From: Steroidobacteraceae bacterium
GTDB taxonomy: Bacteria; Pseudomonadota; Gammaproteobacteria; Steroidobacterales; Steroidobacteraceae
Assembly: GCA_017853555.1 (NCBI GenBank)
Contig: JAFMJH010000001.1
Span: forward strand, 124,001-188,000
Direction of reading: 5' to 3'
Length of the DNA stretch: 64,000 nt
The translations under genes and the position numbers were made by a program. The notes below the pieces were generated by a model, which saw only the letters and a program-made list of their open reading frames with translations, had not been told where the DNA came from and did not search any database. This document shows, piece by piece, positions 54,671-63,842 of this stretch. Numbering within the stretch: position 1 is the stretch's first letter; the number at the start of each line of letters is the position of its first letter.

Positions 54671-56455
54671 TTACAGGCAGGCCGGATCGACGTCGAGCAC
54701 GCTCGCCGCACCCGAGTCGATCACGCGCGCGAGGCCGTGCGCTTGCGGCAAAACGTGCGTCGCATGGAATTCGGCCGAAGCGATCTTGCCGCGCAGGAAA
54801 TCGACGTCCGGATCACCCTCGGCCAAGCGACGCGCCGCGATGTCGGCCGATTTCGTCAATTGCCAGGCCGCACACACGTGACCGGCGAGCCGCAAAAACG
54901 GCACTGAGACCGCAAAGGCGCGCGCCGGATCTTCGGCGAGCGCCGCCAACAATTTTTGCGTTGCGCTTTCGAGGGCCGAGATTGCATCGAGCGTCGCGGC
55001 ACGCGCGATGGCGACGCGCGGCTGCGTCGCCGTCAACGCCGCAAGTTCGCCACGCATGTCCTGCACGAGCGACGCGAGCGCTTGACCGCGATCGCGACCG
55101 ATCTTGCGACCGACGAAATCATTGGACTGGATGCCGGTCGTGCCTTCGTAGATGGTGGTGATGCGTACGTCACGATAGGGTTGTGCGGCACCGGTTTCTT
55201 CGACGAAGCCCATGCCGCCGTGCACTTGTATGCCGAGCGAGGCGAGTTCGATGCCGGCTTCGGTGCTGCAACCTTTGACGATCGGAATGAGCAGATCACC
55301 GCGCGCTTGCGCCGCGGCACGCACCGCGGGGTCCGGATGATGGGCGCCGAGATCGAGTTGCCAGGCGGTGTAGAGCGCCACCGCGCGCAAGGCCTCGGTC
55401 TGCGACTTCATCGTCAGCAGCATGCGCTTGACGTCCGGATGGTGAGCGATCGGCAACGGACCTTGCGCCGCCGCCACGGGCGGCTTGCCCTGCACGCGCG
55501 TGCGTGCCCAGTCGAGCGCTTGCTGGTAGGCGCGATCGGCGACCGCATAACCCTCGAGACCGACCGACAAACGCGCCGCGTTCATCATCACGAACATGTA
55601 TTCGAGACCGCGATTCGGTTCGCCGACGAGATAGCCGATGGCGCCGTCTTTTTGGCCGAAGGCCATCACGCAAGTCGGGCTCGCGTGGATGCCGAGTTTG
55701 TGTTCGATCGAGATGCAGTGGGCGTCGTTGCGCTCGCCCAAGCTGCCGTCGGCATTCACCAGCACCTTAGGCACGATGAACATCGAGATGCCTTTGACGC
55801 CCGGCGGCGCGCCGTCGATGCGCGCCAGCACGAGGTGAATCGTGTTGGGGGTGAAGTCGTGGTCGCCGTAGGTGATGAATATTTTTTGACCGAAGATGCG
55901 ATAGCGATCGCCCTCGGGCGTGGCGCGCGTGCGGATCGCGGCCAGATCACTGCCGGCCTGCGGCTCGGTGAGATTCATGGTGCCGGTCCACTCGCCGCTC
56001 ACCATCTTCGGCAGATACTGCGCTTTCTGCGCATCGCTCCCGTAGTGCTCGAGCGCTTCGATCGCGCCCTGCGTGAGCATCGGGCACAACTTGAAGGCGA
56101 GATTCGATGCGGCCCAGATTTCTTCGACCGCGGTACCGACGACGTTCGGTACGCCCTGGCCGCCGAAATGGGGCGAGGCACGCAAACTCGGCCAACCACC
56201 CTCGGCGTATTGTTGATAGGCGGCTTTGAAGCCCGGCGCGCCGATCACGCCCTCGGGCGTCCAGCGCGCACCGTCGCGATCACCGGATTTGTAGAGGGGA
56301 TCGAGCACGGTCTCGGCGAACTTGGCCGCTTCTTCGAGAATCGCGTCCGCGATCTCGAGCGAATACTCGCCGTGGGCGGGGCAGGCTTGCAGCGAAGACT
56401 CGCCGATGAGTTCGTGCAGGACGAATCGCAGATCTTTCAGGGGGGCGCGGTACAT
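54671..56455 (-). CDS. Acyl-CoA dehydrogenase (DmdC/AidB-like long form)
   Basis: A 594-residue flavoprotein of the longer acyl-CoA dehydrogenase group: N-terminal 'MYRAPLKDLRFVLHEL', FAD-contact blocks 'WTGTMNLTEPQAGSDLAAIR' near 155 and 'ISIEHKLGIHASPTC' near 250, and 'QVHGGMGFVEETG' near 408 plus 'ITTIYEGTTGIQSNDFVGRK' near 425. A C-terminal helical extension from about 470 follows. This class includes phenylpropionate- and methylmercaptopropionate-type enzymes, and also general long-chain enzymes; the substrate is not assignable. It ends 8 bases from the convergent Dabb gene. Confidence 0.9.
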   Translation of the reverse strand: MYRAPLKDLRFVLHELIGESSLQACPAHGEYSLEIADAILEEAAKFAETVLDPLYKSGDRDGARWTPEGVIGAPGFKAAYQQYAEGGWPSLRASPHFGGQGVPNVVGTAVEEIWAASNLAFKLCPMLTQGAIEALEHYGSDAQKAQYLPKMVSGEWTGTMNLTEPQAGSDLAAIRTRATPEGDRYRIFGQKIFITYGDHDFTPNTIHLVLARIDGAPPGVKGISMFIVPKVLVNADGSLGERNDAHCISIEHKLGIHASPTCVMAFGQKDGAIGYLVGEPNRGLEYMFVMMNAARLSVGLEGYAVADRAYQQALDWARTRVQGKPPVAAAQGPLPIAHHPDVKRMLLTMKSQTEALRAVALYTAWQLDLGAHHPDPAVRAAAQARGDLLIPIVKGCSTEAGIELASLGIQVHGGMGFVEETGAAQPYRDVRITTIYEGTTGIQSNDFVGRKIGRDRGQALASLVQDMRGELAALTATQPRVAIARAATLDAISALESATQKLLAALAEDPARAFAVSVPFLRLAGHVCAAWQLTKSADIAARRLAEGDPDVDFLRGKIASAEFHATHVLPQAHGLARVIDSGAASVLDVDPACL

Positions 56456-56475
56456 AGCCGCACAATTTTAGCCTG

Positions 56476-57387
56476 TCAGGCGCTGCTCTTGAGCGCAGGA
56501 ACGATGTTTGCGGCAAGAAAATCCACCAAGGCCAGCACCCGCGCGTCCTCGGCAAGGGTGGCCGGATACACGGCGCACAACGGCGCTTGCTCCGGCGGAT
56601 CCCAGTCGGGCAGCACGCGCTTGAGCTTCTGGGCGGCGATGCCGGCGCGGCAGAGAAACTCGGGCAGCAAACCGATGCCGAGCCCGGCGGCCACCGCGGC
56701 GTGCAGCAACGCGGGGTCGTTGACGGCGAGCTTCGGGCGCAGCGACAACTCGGCGCGGCGGTTGCCATGGGCGAGACGCAACACCTGGATCGGGCCCGCC
56801 CCGGCGTCCGGCATCAGCAAGTCGTAGCGCTCGAGATCGTCGGGCGCGCTCGGCAGCCCGCCGGCCTTCTGCAGATAGGCGGGACTCGCGCACAGGATCG
56901 CCGGCGGCGCGCCCAGGATTTTGGCGATGCGCTCCGGCCCGACGTCGGCGCCCGCACGAATGGTCAGATCGAACTCGGCCTCGCGCTCCGGCTCGCCGAG
57001 TTCCACCTCGAGCGGCACCTGCGGAAAGCGCTCCAGAAAACGCGGCACCAAAGGCGCGAGCAACACCCGGCCATAGGTCGTGTCGGCCAACACCCGCAAC
57101 GGACCCTGACGCGACCGACCGAGTTCGGCGGCGCGCTGGTGGACCTGTTCGGCCGCCGCGACGATCGCGCGGCAATGGGGCAACAACTGCTCGCCCGCCG
57201 GGGTCAAGGTCAGGCGGCGCGTGGTGCGCGTCATGAGCTTCAATCCGAGCTCGGCCTCGAGTTCGGCGATCGCGCGACTGACGCTGGCCTTCGGCACTTT
57301 GAGGGCGCGCGCGGCCGCCGTGAAGCCGTTCAAGTCGACGACTTTGGCAAAGGTGGCCATATGGGCCGGAGACCAGATTTGGTTCAT
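56476..57387 (-). CDS. LysR-family transcriptional regulator
   Basis: A 303-residue LysR regulator: winged helix at 1-65 ('AHMATFAKVVDLNGFTAAAR', 'VSRAIAELEAELGLKLMTRT') and an effector domain to the end ('PLRVLADTTYGRVLLAPLVP', 'VAAGLGIGLLPEFLCRAG'). The sequence resembles the AphB/CrgA-type branch often paired with oxidoreductase targets. It is divergent from the DUF1838-DUF1993-AKR operon across 137 AT-richer bases, so it probably controls that operon and itself. Confidence 0.92.
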   Translation of the reverse strand: MNQIWSPAHMATFAKVVDLNGFTAAARALKVPKASVSRAIAELEAELGLKLMTRTTRRLTLTPAGEQLLPHCRAIVAAAEQVHQRAAELGRSRQGPLRVLADTTYGRVLLAPLVPRFLERFPQVPLEVELGEPEREAEFDLTIRAGADVGPERIAKILGAPPAILCASPAYLQKAGGLPSAPDDLERYDLLMPDAGAGPIQVLRLAHGNRRAELSLRPKLAVNDPALLHAAVAAGLGIGLLPEFLCRAGIAAQKLKRVLPDWDPPEQAPLCAVYPATLAEDARVLALVDFLAANIVPALKSSA

Positions 57388-57524
57388 GAAACTACCATTA
57401 AAGGCGGCGAACCCCTGCTATTGTTGCAGATATAAATCAAACTTGTCCAATACATATCGATTCATGGTGATGCATCCACCCTCGTTTAAGATGGCCGAAG
57501 TCAATCACGGGGGACTCCGCCACC
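57388..57524. promoter_or_regulatory. Divergent LysR/DUF1838 control region
   Basis: These 137 bases are noticeably AT-richer than the surroundings and separate the two start codons. They hold a -10-like TAAGAT near 57485 for the plus-strand operon and several imperfect dyads around ATACATATCGATTCATGG (57451 onwards). The arrangement is that of a LysR-controlled divergent promoter, but I cannot define a single T-N11-A box with confidence. Confidence 0.4.
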
Positions 57525-58451
57525 ATGTCTAACCATACGTTTTCACGGCTCGCGCTCACCGCCGCGCTGATGCTCGCCACGCCGCTCGCCGCCTGGGGTG
57601 CCGACGATTTTCTGGGCCCCTCGGCCAAGCGCGAAGGCGCCGAGGCCTTCACCTGGAACATGAAACTCACTTGCGGCACGACCGAGCCCGGCGTCACGCG
57701 CTACGGCATGTGGGAAGGGCGCATGTACAGCCGCATCGCCGGCGAAAAGGATCGCCACATCTTCGACGTGATCGGCATCAACACGCGGCAGTGCGAACGC
57801 CACAAGGATCCGGTCCGCGGTGACGGCTACCGCTCGGTGTCGCGCGAGATCATGGTGTACCTCGACCCCGCGAGCGGTGAAATCATCGACCGCTGGAAGA
57901 ACCCGTGGACGGGGCAAACCGTCGACGTCGTCCACGTCGCCAACGATCCGGTGAACATGCGACAGCCGAGCTTCGCCATCGGCGCCGACGGCAAGCCCGC
58001 TTCGATCGAGTTGCGGCAGTACGACGACCTGCTGGTCGAAGTGCGCGAAGTGCCGCTGTTCTACACGAACCCGCTGGCCGGCGATTATCAGGAATACGTC
58101 GGCGGGCAGTACCACGCGATGGAGATCTTCAACACGTTCTATCGCGCCGCCGACTTCACCGATGCCAAGAAGAACCGGATCAGCGAATCGCGGATCTCCT
58201 GGCAACGCATCTCGAAGTTGCTGCCGTGGATGCTGATGGGCGACCGGCAGGGAATCATGATCTTCAACGCGACCGGCTACAGCACCTTCGACCGCAAGAG
58301 AATCCCGCCGAAGCTCATGCAAATCCTGCAGACTCGCTACCCGCAATATCTCGAAGCCCCGCCGCTCGGCGATCCGCGACCGAACGCGACCACGTGGACG
58401 GTCACCAAGCAATGGATCGACGCGCAGCGCGCCAAACAGGAGAAGAAGTGA
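57525..58451 (+). CDS. Exported DUF1838-family protein
   Basis: A 308-residue exported protein. The signal peptide is 'LALTAALMLATPLAAWGA'. The mature part matches the DUF1838 pattern: 'MWEGRMYSRIAGEKDRHIFD', a strand with 'VSREIMVYLDPASGEIIDRW', 'NPWTGQTVDVVHVANDPVN' and, near residue 225, 'SRISWQRISKLLPWMLMGD'. Function is unknown for the family. It is the first gene of a three-gene operon with DUF1993 and an aldo/keto reductase, under a divergent LysR regulator. Confidence 0.85.
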   Translation: MSNHTFSRLALTAALMLATPLAAWGADDFLGPSAKREGAEAFTWNMKLTCGTTEPGVTRYGMWEGRMYSRIAGEKDRHIFDVIGINTRQCERHKDPVRGDGYRSVSREIMVYLDPASGEIIDRWKNPWTGQTVDVVHVANDPVNMRQPSFAIGADGKPASIELRQYDDLLVEVREVPLFYTNPLAGDYQEYVGGQYHAMEIFNTFYRAADFTDAKKNRISESRISWQRISKLLPWMLMGDRQGIMIFNATGYSTFDRKRIPPKLMQILQTRYPQYLEAPPLGDPRPNATTWTVTKQWIDAQRAKQEKK

Positions 58452-58957
58452 TGTCCGTGTCCGTTCATTCGATGACCGTCGAACCCTTCATCCAGATGCT
58501 CGGCAATCTGTCGAACATCTTGGACAAAGCCGCCGCGCACGCCGAAGCCAAGAAGATCGAAGCGGGCGTACTCGAAGGGCTGCGGCTGACGCCCGACATG
58601 TTCACGCTGGCGCGCCAGATCATGCTGACCTGCGATTTCGCCAAGAACAGCTGCGCCCGTCTGGCCGGTCTCGAGCCGCCGCGCTTCGAAGACACCGAAA
58701 AGACCCTGGCCGAACTGCAGGCGCGCATCGCCAAGACGGTCGATTACCTTAAAACGCTCACGCCCGCCCAGCTCGAAGGCGCCGAACAGCGTCACATCGT
58801 CCTGCCGCTGCGTACTCGCACGCTCGAGATGGACGGTCTGCCGTTCATCCAGAAATGGACCGTGCCGAACTTCTATTTCCACATGACCACCACGTACGCG
58901 TTGTTGCGCGGCGTCGGCGTGGACATCGGCAAACAGGATTTCCTCGGCGGATATTGA
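58451..58957 (+). CDS. DUF1993-family cytosolic protein
   Basis: A 168-residue helical protein matching DUF1993: '[20 protein letters not shown]', '[20 protein letters not shown]', '[20 protein letters not shown]' and '[20 protein letters not shown]'. The fold is related to the DinB/YfiT four-helix group, and the conserved His and Cys could bind metal or thiol. No signal peptide, so it is cytosolic. It overlaps the DUF1838 stop by one base and precedes the aldo/keto reductase by 4 bases. Biological role unknown. Confidence 0.85.
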   Translation: MSVSVHSMTVEPFIQMLGNLSNILDKAAAHAEAKKIEAGVLEGLRLTPDMFTLARQIMLTCDFAKNSCARLAGLEPPRFEDTEKTLAELQARIAKTVDYLKTLTPAQLEGAEQRHIVLPLRTRTLEMDGLPFIQKWTVPNFYFHMTTTYALLRGVGVDIGKQDFLGGY

Positions 58958-58961
58958 TCGC

Positions 58962-59978
58962 ATGCAAACGCGCAAGCTCGGCCGACAAGGTCTGGAGGTT
59001 TCGGCACTCGGTCTCGGCACCATGGGCATGACCGGCGTGGCCGGAATGCCGGCCATGTACGGACCCACCGACGAAGCCGAAGGCATCGCCACCATCCATC
59101 GCGCCCTCGAACTCGGCATCGATTTCTTCGATACCGCCGAGGTCTACGGGCCGCGCAGCAACGAAGAATTGCTGCGTCGCGCGCTGGTCGGCCGTCGCGA
59201 GCGCGTGATCATCGCGACGAAGTTCGGCTTCAAGTTCACGCCGGACGACAAGATCGCCGGCGTCGACGGTCGGCCGGAGAACGTGCGCCGCGCGCTCGAC
59301 GGTTGTCTGCAACGACTCGGCGTCGAGTGCATCGATCTTTGGTATCAGCATCGCCGCGACTTCGACGTGCCGATCGAAGAGACCGTGGGGGTGATGGCCG
59401 AGCAAGTCAAAGCGGGCAAGGTCAAATATCTCGGGCTCTCCGAGATGTCGGCTGAAACCCTGCGCCGCGCGCATGCCGTGCATCCGATCAGCGCGCTGCA
59501 AAGCGAATATTCGGTTTGGGAACGCAACATCGAAGCGCCGAGCGCGAGCGGCGGCGCGAGCGTGCTCGCCACCTGTCGCGAACTCGGCATCGGCATCGTG
59601 CCCTACAGCCCGCTCGGCCGCGGGTTTTTGACCGGCGGCGTCCCCGATCCGGCGACCTTGCCCGCGTCGGATTACCGTCGCCACGATCCGCGTTTCTCGG
59701 CGGAGAATTACGCGCTCAATCTGCAACGCCTCGCCGCGGTGCAGGCCGTAGCGACGAAACACGGGGCGCAGCCTGCACAGGTCGCGCTCGCCTGGTTGTT
59801 GCATCGCGGTGACGACATCGTGCCGATTCCGGGCACCAAGCGTCGCCGTTATCTCGAAATCAACGCGGGTGCCGCGAGTTTGCGACTCGATGCCGAGGAC
59901 ATGCGGACGCTCGACGGAATCGGTACGGCGAGCGGCCCGCGCTACACGGAGCGTTCGTTGGCCTGGATCGAACGCTGA
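58962..59978 (+). CDS. Aldo/keto reductase
   Basis: A 338-residue NADPH-dependent TIM-barrel oxidoreductase of the group that includes Tas and AKR13-type enzymes. The catalytic tetrad region is visible: D in '[20 protein letters not shown]' (near 50, with the Tyr), K in '[11 protein letters not shown]' near 83 and H in '[13 protein letters not shown]' near 127. The NADPH site includes '[16 protein letters not shown]' near 205 and '[20 protein letters not shown]' near 285. Its end overlaps the convergent ATPase gene by 37 bases. The substrate is unknown; the operon suggests it acts with DUF1993. Confidence 0.93.
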   Translation: MQTRKLGRQGLEVSALGLGTMGMTGVAGMPAMYGPTDEAEGIATIHRALELGIDFFDTAEVYGPRSNEELLRRALVGRRERVIIATKFGFKFTPDDKIAGVDGRPENVRRALDGCLQRLGVECIDLWYQHRRDFDVPIEETVGVMAEQVKAGKVKYLGLSEMSAETLRRAHAVHPISALQSEYSVWERNIEAPSASGGASVLATCRELGIGIVPYSPLGRGFLTGGVPDPATLPASDYRRHDPRFSAENYALNLQRLAAVQAVATKHGAQPAQVALAWLLHRGDDIVPIPGTKRRRYLEINAGAASLRLDAEDMRTLDGIGTASGPRYTERSLAWIER

Positions 59979-60745
59979 TCGCGCGTCGCTTGCGTCTGCG
60001 TTCGATCGATGACGGCGACCATGTCGCCCGGTACGACGCGTAACGGTACACGCGCCGCCGACGGTACATCCACCACGACTCCGCCCTGGATGTAGATGCG
60101 GCGCTCGCAACGCTCGGCGAGTTCGCGGTCGTGCGTCGACAACAGAAAAGTCGTGCCCGTTTCGCGCTGGATCTCCGTCATCAACGCGAACGCCTGATCG
60201 GCATTTTCACGATCGAGGTTGCCCGTCGGCTCGTCGGCGAGCACCAACGCGGGTTGATTCATGAGCGCGCGCGCGATCGCCACGCGCTGCTTCTGGCCGC
60301 CGGAGAGGCGCGTCGCGCGATAATGCATGCGCTCGGAAAGACCGACTCGCTCGAGCAACATCGCGGCCCGCTCGCGTCCGGCTTGCGTCTCGCGCCACAA
60401 GCGACCCGCATGCGGAAACATCACGTTCTCGAGTGCGCTGAAATCGGGCAACAGATGGTGGTACTGGAAGATGAAGCCGATCTGCTGATTGCGAAAATCG
60501 GACAGCTCGGCTTCTTTCAACGACGTGAGTTCGCGACCAAGCATCCGGAAGCTCCCGGCCGTCGGCCGCATGAGCGTGCCGAGGATCGACAGCAAGGTGC
60601 TTTTGCCGCTGCCCGAAGGCCCGAGCATCGCCACCATCTCGCTGCGCTGCAGCGTGAAGTTCACGCCTTTGAGCACCGGCGTTTCGAAATCACGATCGAC
60701 GAAGACCTTGCGCAGGTCGTTCACTTCGAGCAAAGGCGTGTTCAT
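59942..60745 (-). CDS. LolD/MacB-type ABC transporter ATP-binding protein
   Basis: A 267-residue ATPase of the LolD/MacB group with Walker A '[16 protein letters not shown]' near 40, signature '[16 protein letters not shown]' near 145, Walker B '[12 protein letters not shown]' near 165 and the switch His in '[11 protein letters not shown]'. A C-terminal tail of about 40 residues beyond the usual length ('[20 protein letters not shown]') reads like a small soluble extension. It works with the FtsX-type permease (4-base ATGA overlap) and the adaptor upstream in an exporter that may move lipid or peptide. Its end overlaps the convergent aldo/keto reductase. Confidence 0.9.
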   Translation of the reverse strand: MNTPLLEVNDLRKVFVDRDFETPVLKGVNFTLQRSEMVAMLGPSGSGKSTLLSILGTLMRPTAGSFRMLGRELTSLKEAELSDFRNQQIGFIFQYHHLLPDFSALENVMFPHAGRLWRETQAGRERAAMLLERVGLSERMHYRATRLSGGQKQRVAIARALMNQPALVLADEPTGNLDRENADQAFALMTEIQRETGTTFLLSTHDRELAERCERRIYIQGGVVVDVPSAARVPLRVVPGDMVAVIDRTQTQATRDQRSIQANERSV

Positions 60746-61950
60746 TGCGAGATGGCCTCGACGGGATCGATGCGGGAGGCCGCGCGTGCGGGCCACAAGG
60801 CCGCGGCGATACTCGCCGCAGCCGCGAGCAACAAGGCGACATCGTACTGGCCGAGACTGGGATCGACCGGCAAGGCACGCCCGCTGCTGCGTCCGGCTTG
60901 CACCAGCAGCGAACTGAATCCCCAGCCGAGGAAACATCCGACCAATGAGCCGAGGATGCCGATCAACGCGCCTTGCAGCATGAACACCGACAACACGAAG
61001 CGTTGCGAAATGCCGAAGGAGCGCATGATGCCGATCTCGGGACGACGTCGGAACGTCGTGAGCAGCAACGCGCTCGCCACGCCCACCACGATGGTGATCA
61101 GCGTGAACATCTTGATGATGTTGCCCGAACTGCCTTGGCCTTCGAGGGCTTCGCGCAGACGCTGGTTTTTGTCCATCCACGCCGTGACCTCGAGACCGGT
61201 GGTGTCGGCGAGCTGTTTGGCGACGGCGCGGGCGGCATAAATGTCCGCGAGTTTGATCTCGATTTCCGTCAGCCCCTCGGGCAGATCGAACATCACGCGG
61301 GCCGTGTCGATGTTCACGTAGGCGACGCGCGCGTCGAGACTGTCGACGCCGGTCGAATAGAGCCCGCGCACCGTCAGCGTCCGTTCGCGACCCTGGTTGC
61401 TGGTGACGAAGATCGGTTGACCGATGCGGATACCGAGGTCGTCGGCGAGCTTGCGACCGATCAGGACGTCGTTGAGGCCGAGCCGCGCTTCACCGGCGAC
61501 GAGGTTGCGATCGATGGGCGCGATCGCCGCGAGCCGCGCGGGCTCGACGCCCTTAAGACTGACGGGCAGCGTCTGCTGACCGCGCGTCACCAGACCCGTG
61601 CCGTTGATGTTGTACGACACGCCGGTCACGCCCGGCAGAGTTTCGATCACGCGCTCGACGCTGCGCCATTGCTTGATCTGCTCGCGACGTTCGAGTGCGC
61701 GTTGCGTCGCGACGAGTCGTTCGGTGCCCGCCGGCGCCGGCACGACCTTGGGCAGCAATTTTGCAGGCTCGATCGTCACGTGCGAGGAACTGCCGACCAC
61801 GCGATCGATCTGGAATTCCGCGAGGCCGTTGATCAGGGCGGCATTGAAGGTGAACACGGTCACCGCGACCGCGACACCGCCGATCAACAGCGCCGACTGC
61901 AGGCGGTTCGCGAGCAGATAGCGCAGTGCAACTTTGAGATCGAATCGCAT
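60742..61950 (-). CDS. FtsX-like (MacB/LolC-type) ABC permease
   Basis: A 402-residue permease with one N-terminal membrane helix (residues 18-40, 'SALLIGGVAVAVTVFTFNAA'), a large periplasmic domain (45-270) and three C-terminal helices (about 280-305, 330-355 and 365-390) with 'LTTFRRRPEIGIMRSFGISQ' between. This is the type VII ABC layout of LolC/MacB/FtsX. The second-domain start 'MRFDLKVALRYLLANRLQSA' is typical. It lies 10 bases after the adaptor gene and overlaps the ATPase gene by 4 bases. Confidence 0.92.
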   Translation of the reverse strand: MRFDLKVALRYLLANRLQSALLIGGVAVAVTVFTFNAALINGLAEFQIDRVVGSSSHVTIEPAKLLPKVVPAPAGTERLVATQRALERREQIKQWRSVERVIETLPGVTGVSYNINGTGLVTRGQQTLPVSLKGVEPARLAAIAPIDRNLVAGEARLGLNDVLIGRKLADDLGIRIGQPIFVTSNQGRERTLTVRGLYSTGVDSLDARVAYVNIDTARVMFDLPEGLTEIEIKLADIYAARAVAKQLADTTGLEVTAWMDKNQRLREALEGQGSSGNIIKMFTLITIVVGVASALLLTTFRRRPEIGIMRSFGISQRFVLSVFMLQGALIGILGSLVGCFLGWGFSSLLVQAGRSSGRALPVDPSLGQYDVALLLAAAASIAAALWPARAASRIDPVEAISQ

Positions 61951-61960
61951 CGGTGCGCCG

Positions 61961-63103
61961 TCACAGCGCCTTGCGCGCGTCGGAGCCGCGCGGACGCGGG
62001 CCGCCGGCGACGAGCGCGAGATCTTTGGTCGGAGCGACGCGCTTGCCGATCAGATCGGGTCGCGGCGCGGCGAGCAATTGCGCGCCCGGTGCGAGGCCCG
62101 ACAACACGATGACGCGTTCGCTCGGCCATTCGACGAACTTCACCGACGCGGGATTCACCACGCCATCTTTGACGATCAGCACGCGCGCATCACCGTCGCG
62201 ACCGAGGATGGCGCTGCGCGCGACGGTGATCGCCTGCGCGCGGCGCTCGATGACGAGATTGACGTCGGCGGTCAGACCGGAGCGCAAATCGGGAATTTTT
62301 TGGTCGAGTCGCAGGCGCACTTTCGCGCCGCCGGTACGCGGGTCGACCTTCGACGAGACGTAGTACAGCGTCGCGGACGCTGGCGCACTGCGCCCGGCGA
62401 CGAGCACGTCCGCTTTTTGTCCGACGCGAACTTCGGCGAGGAACTGCTCGTCGACGTCCGCTTCGATCTCGACGTCGGCGAGCGGCGCGAGTTCGTAGAT
62501 GACGGTCGCGGCACCGACCACCTGACCGCGATCGACCGGTCGCGCGAGCACCACGCCGTCGACGGGCGAGACGATGGTGTTGTCGCGCAGGCGCGCGCTC
62601 GCCTGACGACGCGTGGCGTCGAGCGTCTGCAGCGAGAGCCGCGCCTGATCGAGCTCGAACTTGGCGGTGTCGAATTCTTTGGCGGTGGCGATGCCGCGCT
62701 CACGCAATTGCTGCAGGCGCGCGAAATTGCGCTCGGCTTCGGTGACGGCACGCTGCTGCAGCGTGACCTTCGAGGCGATTTCGTCGACCGCAGCCCGCGG
62801 CGCATCCGACTCGAGTTGCACCAGCACCTCGCCGGCTTTGACGGTCTCGCCTTCTTCCTTGACGAGACGGATCACCTGGCCCGGCGTCTTCGGCACGATG
62901 GTCACGGTGACCTGGGGCCGGGTGCGTCCGGTGATGGCGAGCACGCGCTCGGCCGGGCCTTGCCGCGCCTCGGTGACGCCGACCGGCGTCGGCTGCGAGG
63001 ATTTCACGTACCACCACGCCGCGAGGGCGACGGCGAGCACGCCGAAGAGGGGATAACGGTAGCGGCTCAGCCAGCCGCGCGGTTCCGGTGCGTCGAATGC
63101 CAT
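61961..63103 (-). CDS. HlyD/MacA-type periplasmic adaptor
   Basis: A 380-residue membrane fusion protein with one N-terminal anchor helix (17-35, 'RYPLFGVLAVALAAWWYVK'). It shows two lipoyl halves ('VPKTPGQVIRLVKEEGETVK' near 70 and 'TIVSPVDGVVLARPVDRGQV' near 175), a helical hairpin with coiled-coil potential (110-165) and beta-barrel ('ADVEIEADVDEQFLAEVRVG'). It is the first gene of the adaptor-permease-ATPase operon, a MacAB- or DevBCA-like exporter. The upstream 88 bases are shared with the divergent TetR gene, its likely regulator. Confidence 0.92.
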   Translation of the reverse strand: MAFDAPEPRGWLSRYRYPLFGVLAVALAAWWYVKSSQPTPVGVTEARQGPAERVLAITGRTRPQVTVTIVPKTPGQVIRLVKEEGETVKAGEVLVQLESDAPRAAVDEIASKVTLQQRAVTEAERNFARLQQLRERGIATAKEFDTAKFELDQARLSLQTLDATRRQASARLRDNTIVSPVDGVVLARPVDRGQVVGAATVIYELAPLADVEIEADVDEQFLAEVRVGQKADVLVAGRSAPASATLYYVSSKVDPRTGGAKVRLRLDQKIPDLRSGLTADVNLVIERRAQAITVARSAILGRDGDARVLIVKDGVVNPASVKFVEWPSERVIVLSGLAPGAQLLAAPRPDLIGKRVAPTKDLALVAGGPRPRGSDARKAL

Positions 63104-63191
63104 GTGCGCTACGTCCCTGTAGGCGAAAAACGATTTGCATATCGTATATCAACTGGTTTAAATTAAGCAAGCCGGTCGGGAGGGATGGGCG
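63104..63191. promoter_or_regulatory. Divergent tetR/adaptor control region
   Basis: An 88-base AT-rich spacer. It contains an imperfect palindrome ATATCGTATAT near 63139 inside GCATATCGTATATC, and a direct repeat GATATAC-GATATGC on the minus strand. These are plausible operator elements for the adjacent TetR-family protein, which would then control both its own gene and the exporter. Confidence 0.4.
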
Positions 63192-63842
63192 ATGTCGAGA
63201 ACACTCGGGGCACGGAACGCGCAATTTGCTGAGCGACGGAATGCGCTCATCGCCAAAGCCAAGGAAAGGCTCGCCCTCCAGACCGGCTCTACCCCCAGTT
63301 TCCGCGAGCTCGCGCTCGCGTGCGGCGTGAGCGTGGCGACGCTGCGCCACTATTTCGGCTCGCGCGAAGCCCTCATCAAGGCCGTGTTCGCGTTCTACTT
63401 GCAGGGCGGCCAGAAGCATCTCGCGCGCGCTCGGCAGGTGAGCGAAGACACCGCCACGCTCGAGGTGTCACTGCACGAATTTCTGCAACGCGTCGTGCGC
63501 GCCTGGTCGGAGGGCGCGGTCGGTTCCTTGCACCGCATCGGGCTCGCCGAAGGTTTGCGCAACACGCATACCGCGCTCGATTATCTGGTCGACGTGCTCG
63601 AGCCGACCTTGCAAGCGCTCGAAGTGCGCTTGCAAAACTATGTGTCGCGCGGCGACATGGTCGCCTGCGACACGCGTCATGCCGCGCTCATGTTGCTCTC
63701 GCCGTTGCTGCTCGCGCTGCTGCACCAGCACGATCTCGGCGGCACGCGCTGTCGTCCGCTCTCCCTGCCCGCGCTCATCGACGAGCATGTGCGGGTGTTC
63801 GTGCGTGCCTACGGTGCGCGCAACGTGGTCGCGGGCGGCTGA
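63192..63842 (+). CDS. TetR-family transcriptional regulator
   Basis: A 216-residue regulator with an N-terminal TetR helix-turn-helix (residues 15-65, 'PSFRELALACGVSVATLRHY', 'FGSREALIKAVFAFYLQGG') and an all-helical ligand domain. It is divergent from the HlyD-FtsX-LolD exporter, which is the usual arrangement for a TetR repressor of an export operon. The gene starts at ATG 63192 after GGGAGG. Its end overlaps the convergent partial permease gene by 34 bases. The effector is unknown. Confidence 0.92.
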   Translation: MSRTLGARNAQFAERRNALIAKAKERLALQTGSTPSFRELALACGVSVATLRHYFGSREALIKAVFAFYLQGGQKHLARARQVSEDTATLEVSLHEFLQRVVRAWSEGAVGSLHRIGLAEGLRNTHTALDYLVDVLEPTLQALEVRLQNYVSRGDMVACDTRHAALMLLSPLLLALLHQHDLGGTRCRPLSLPALIDEHVRVFVRAYGARNVVAGG

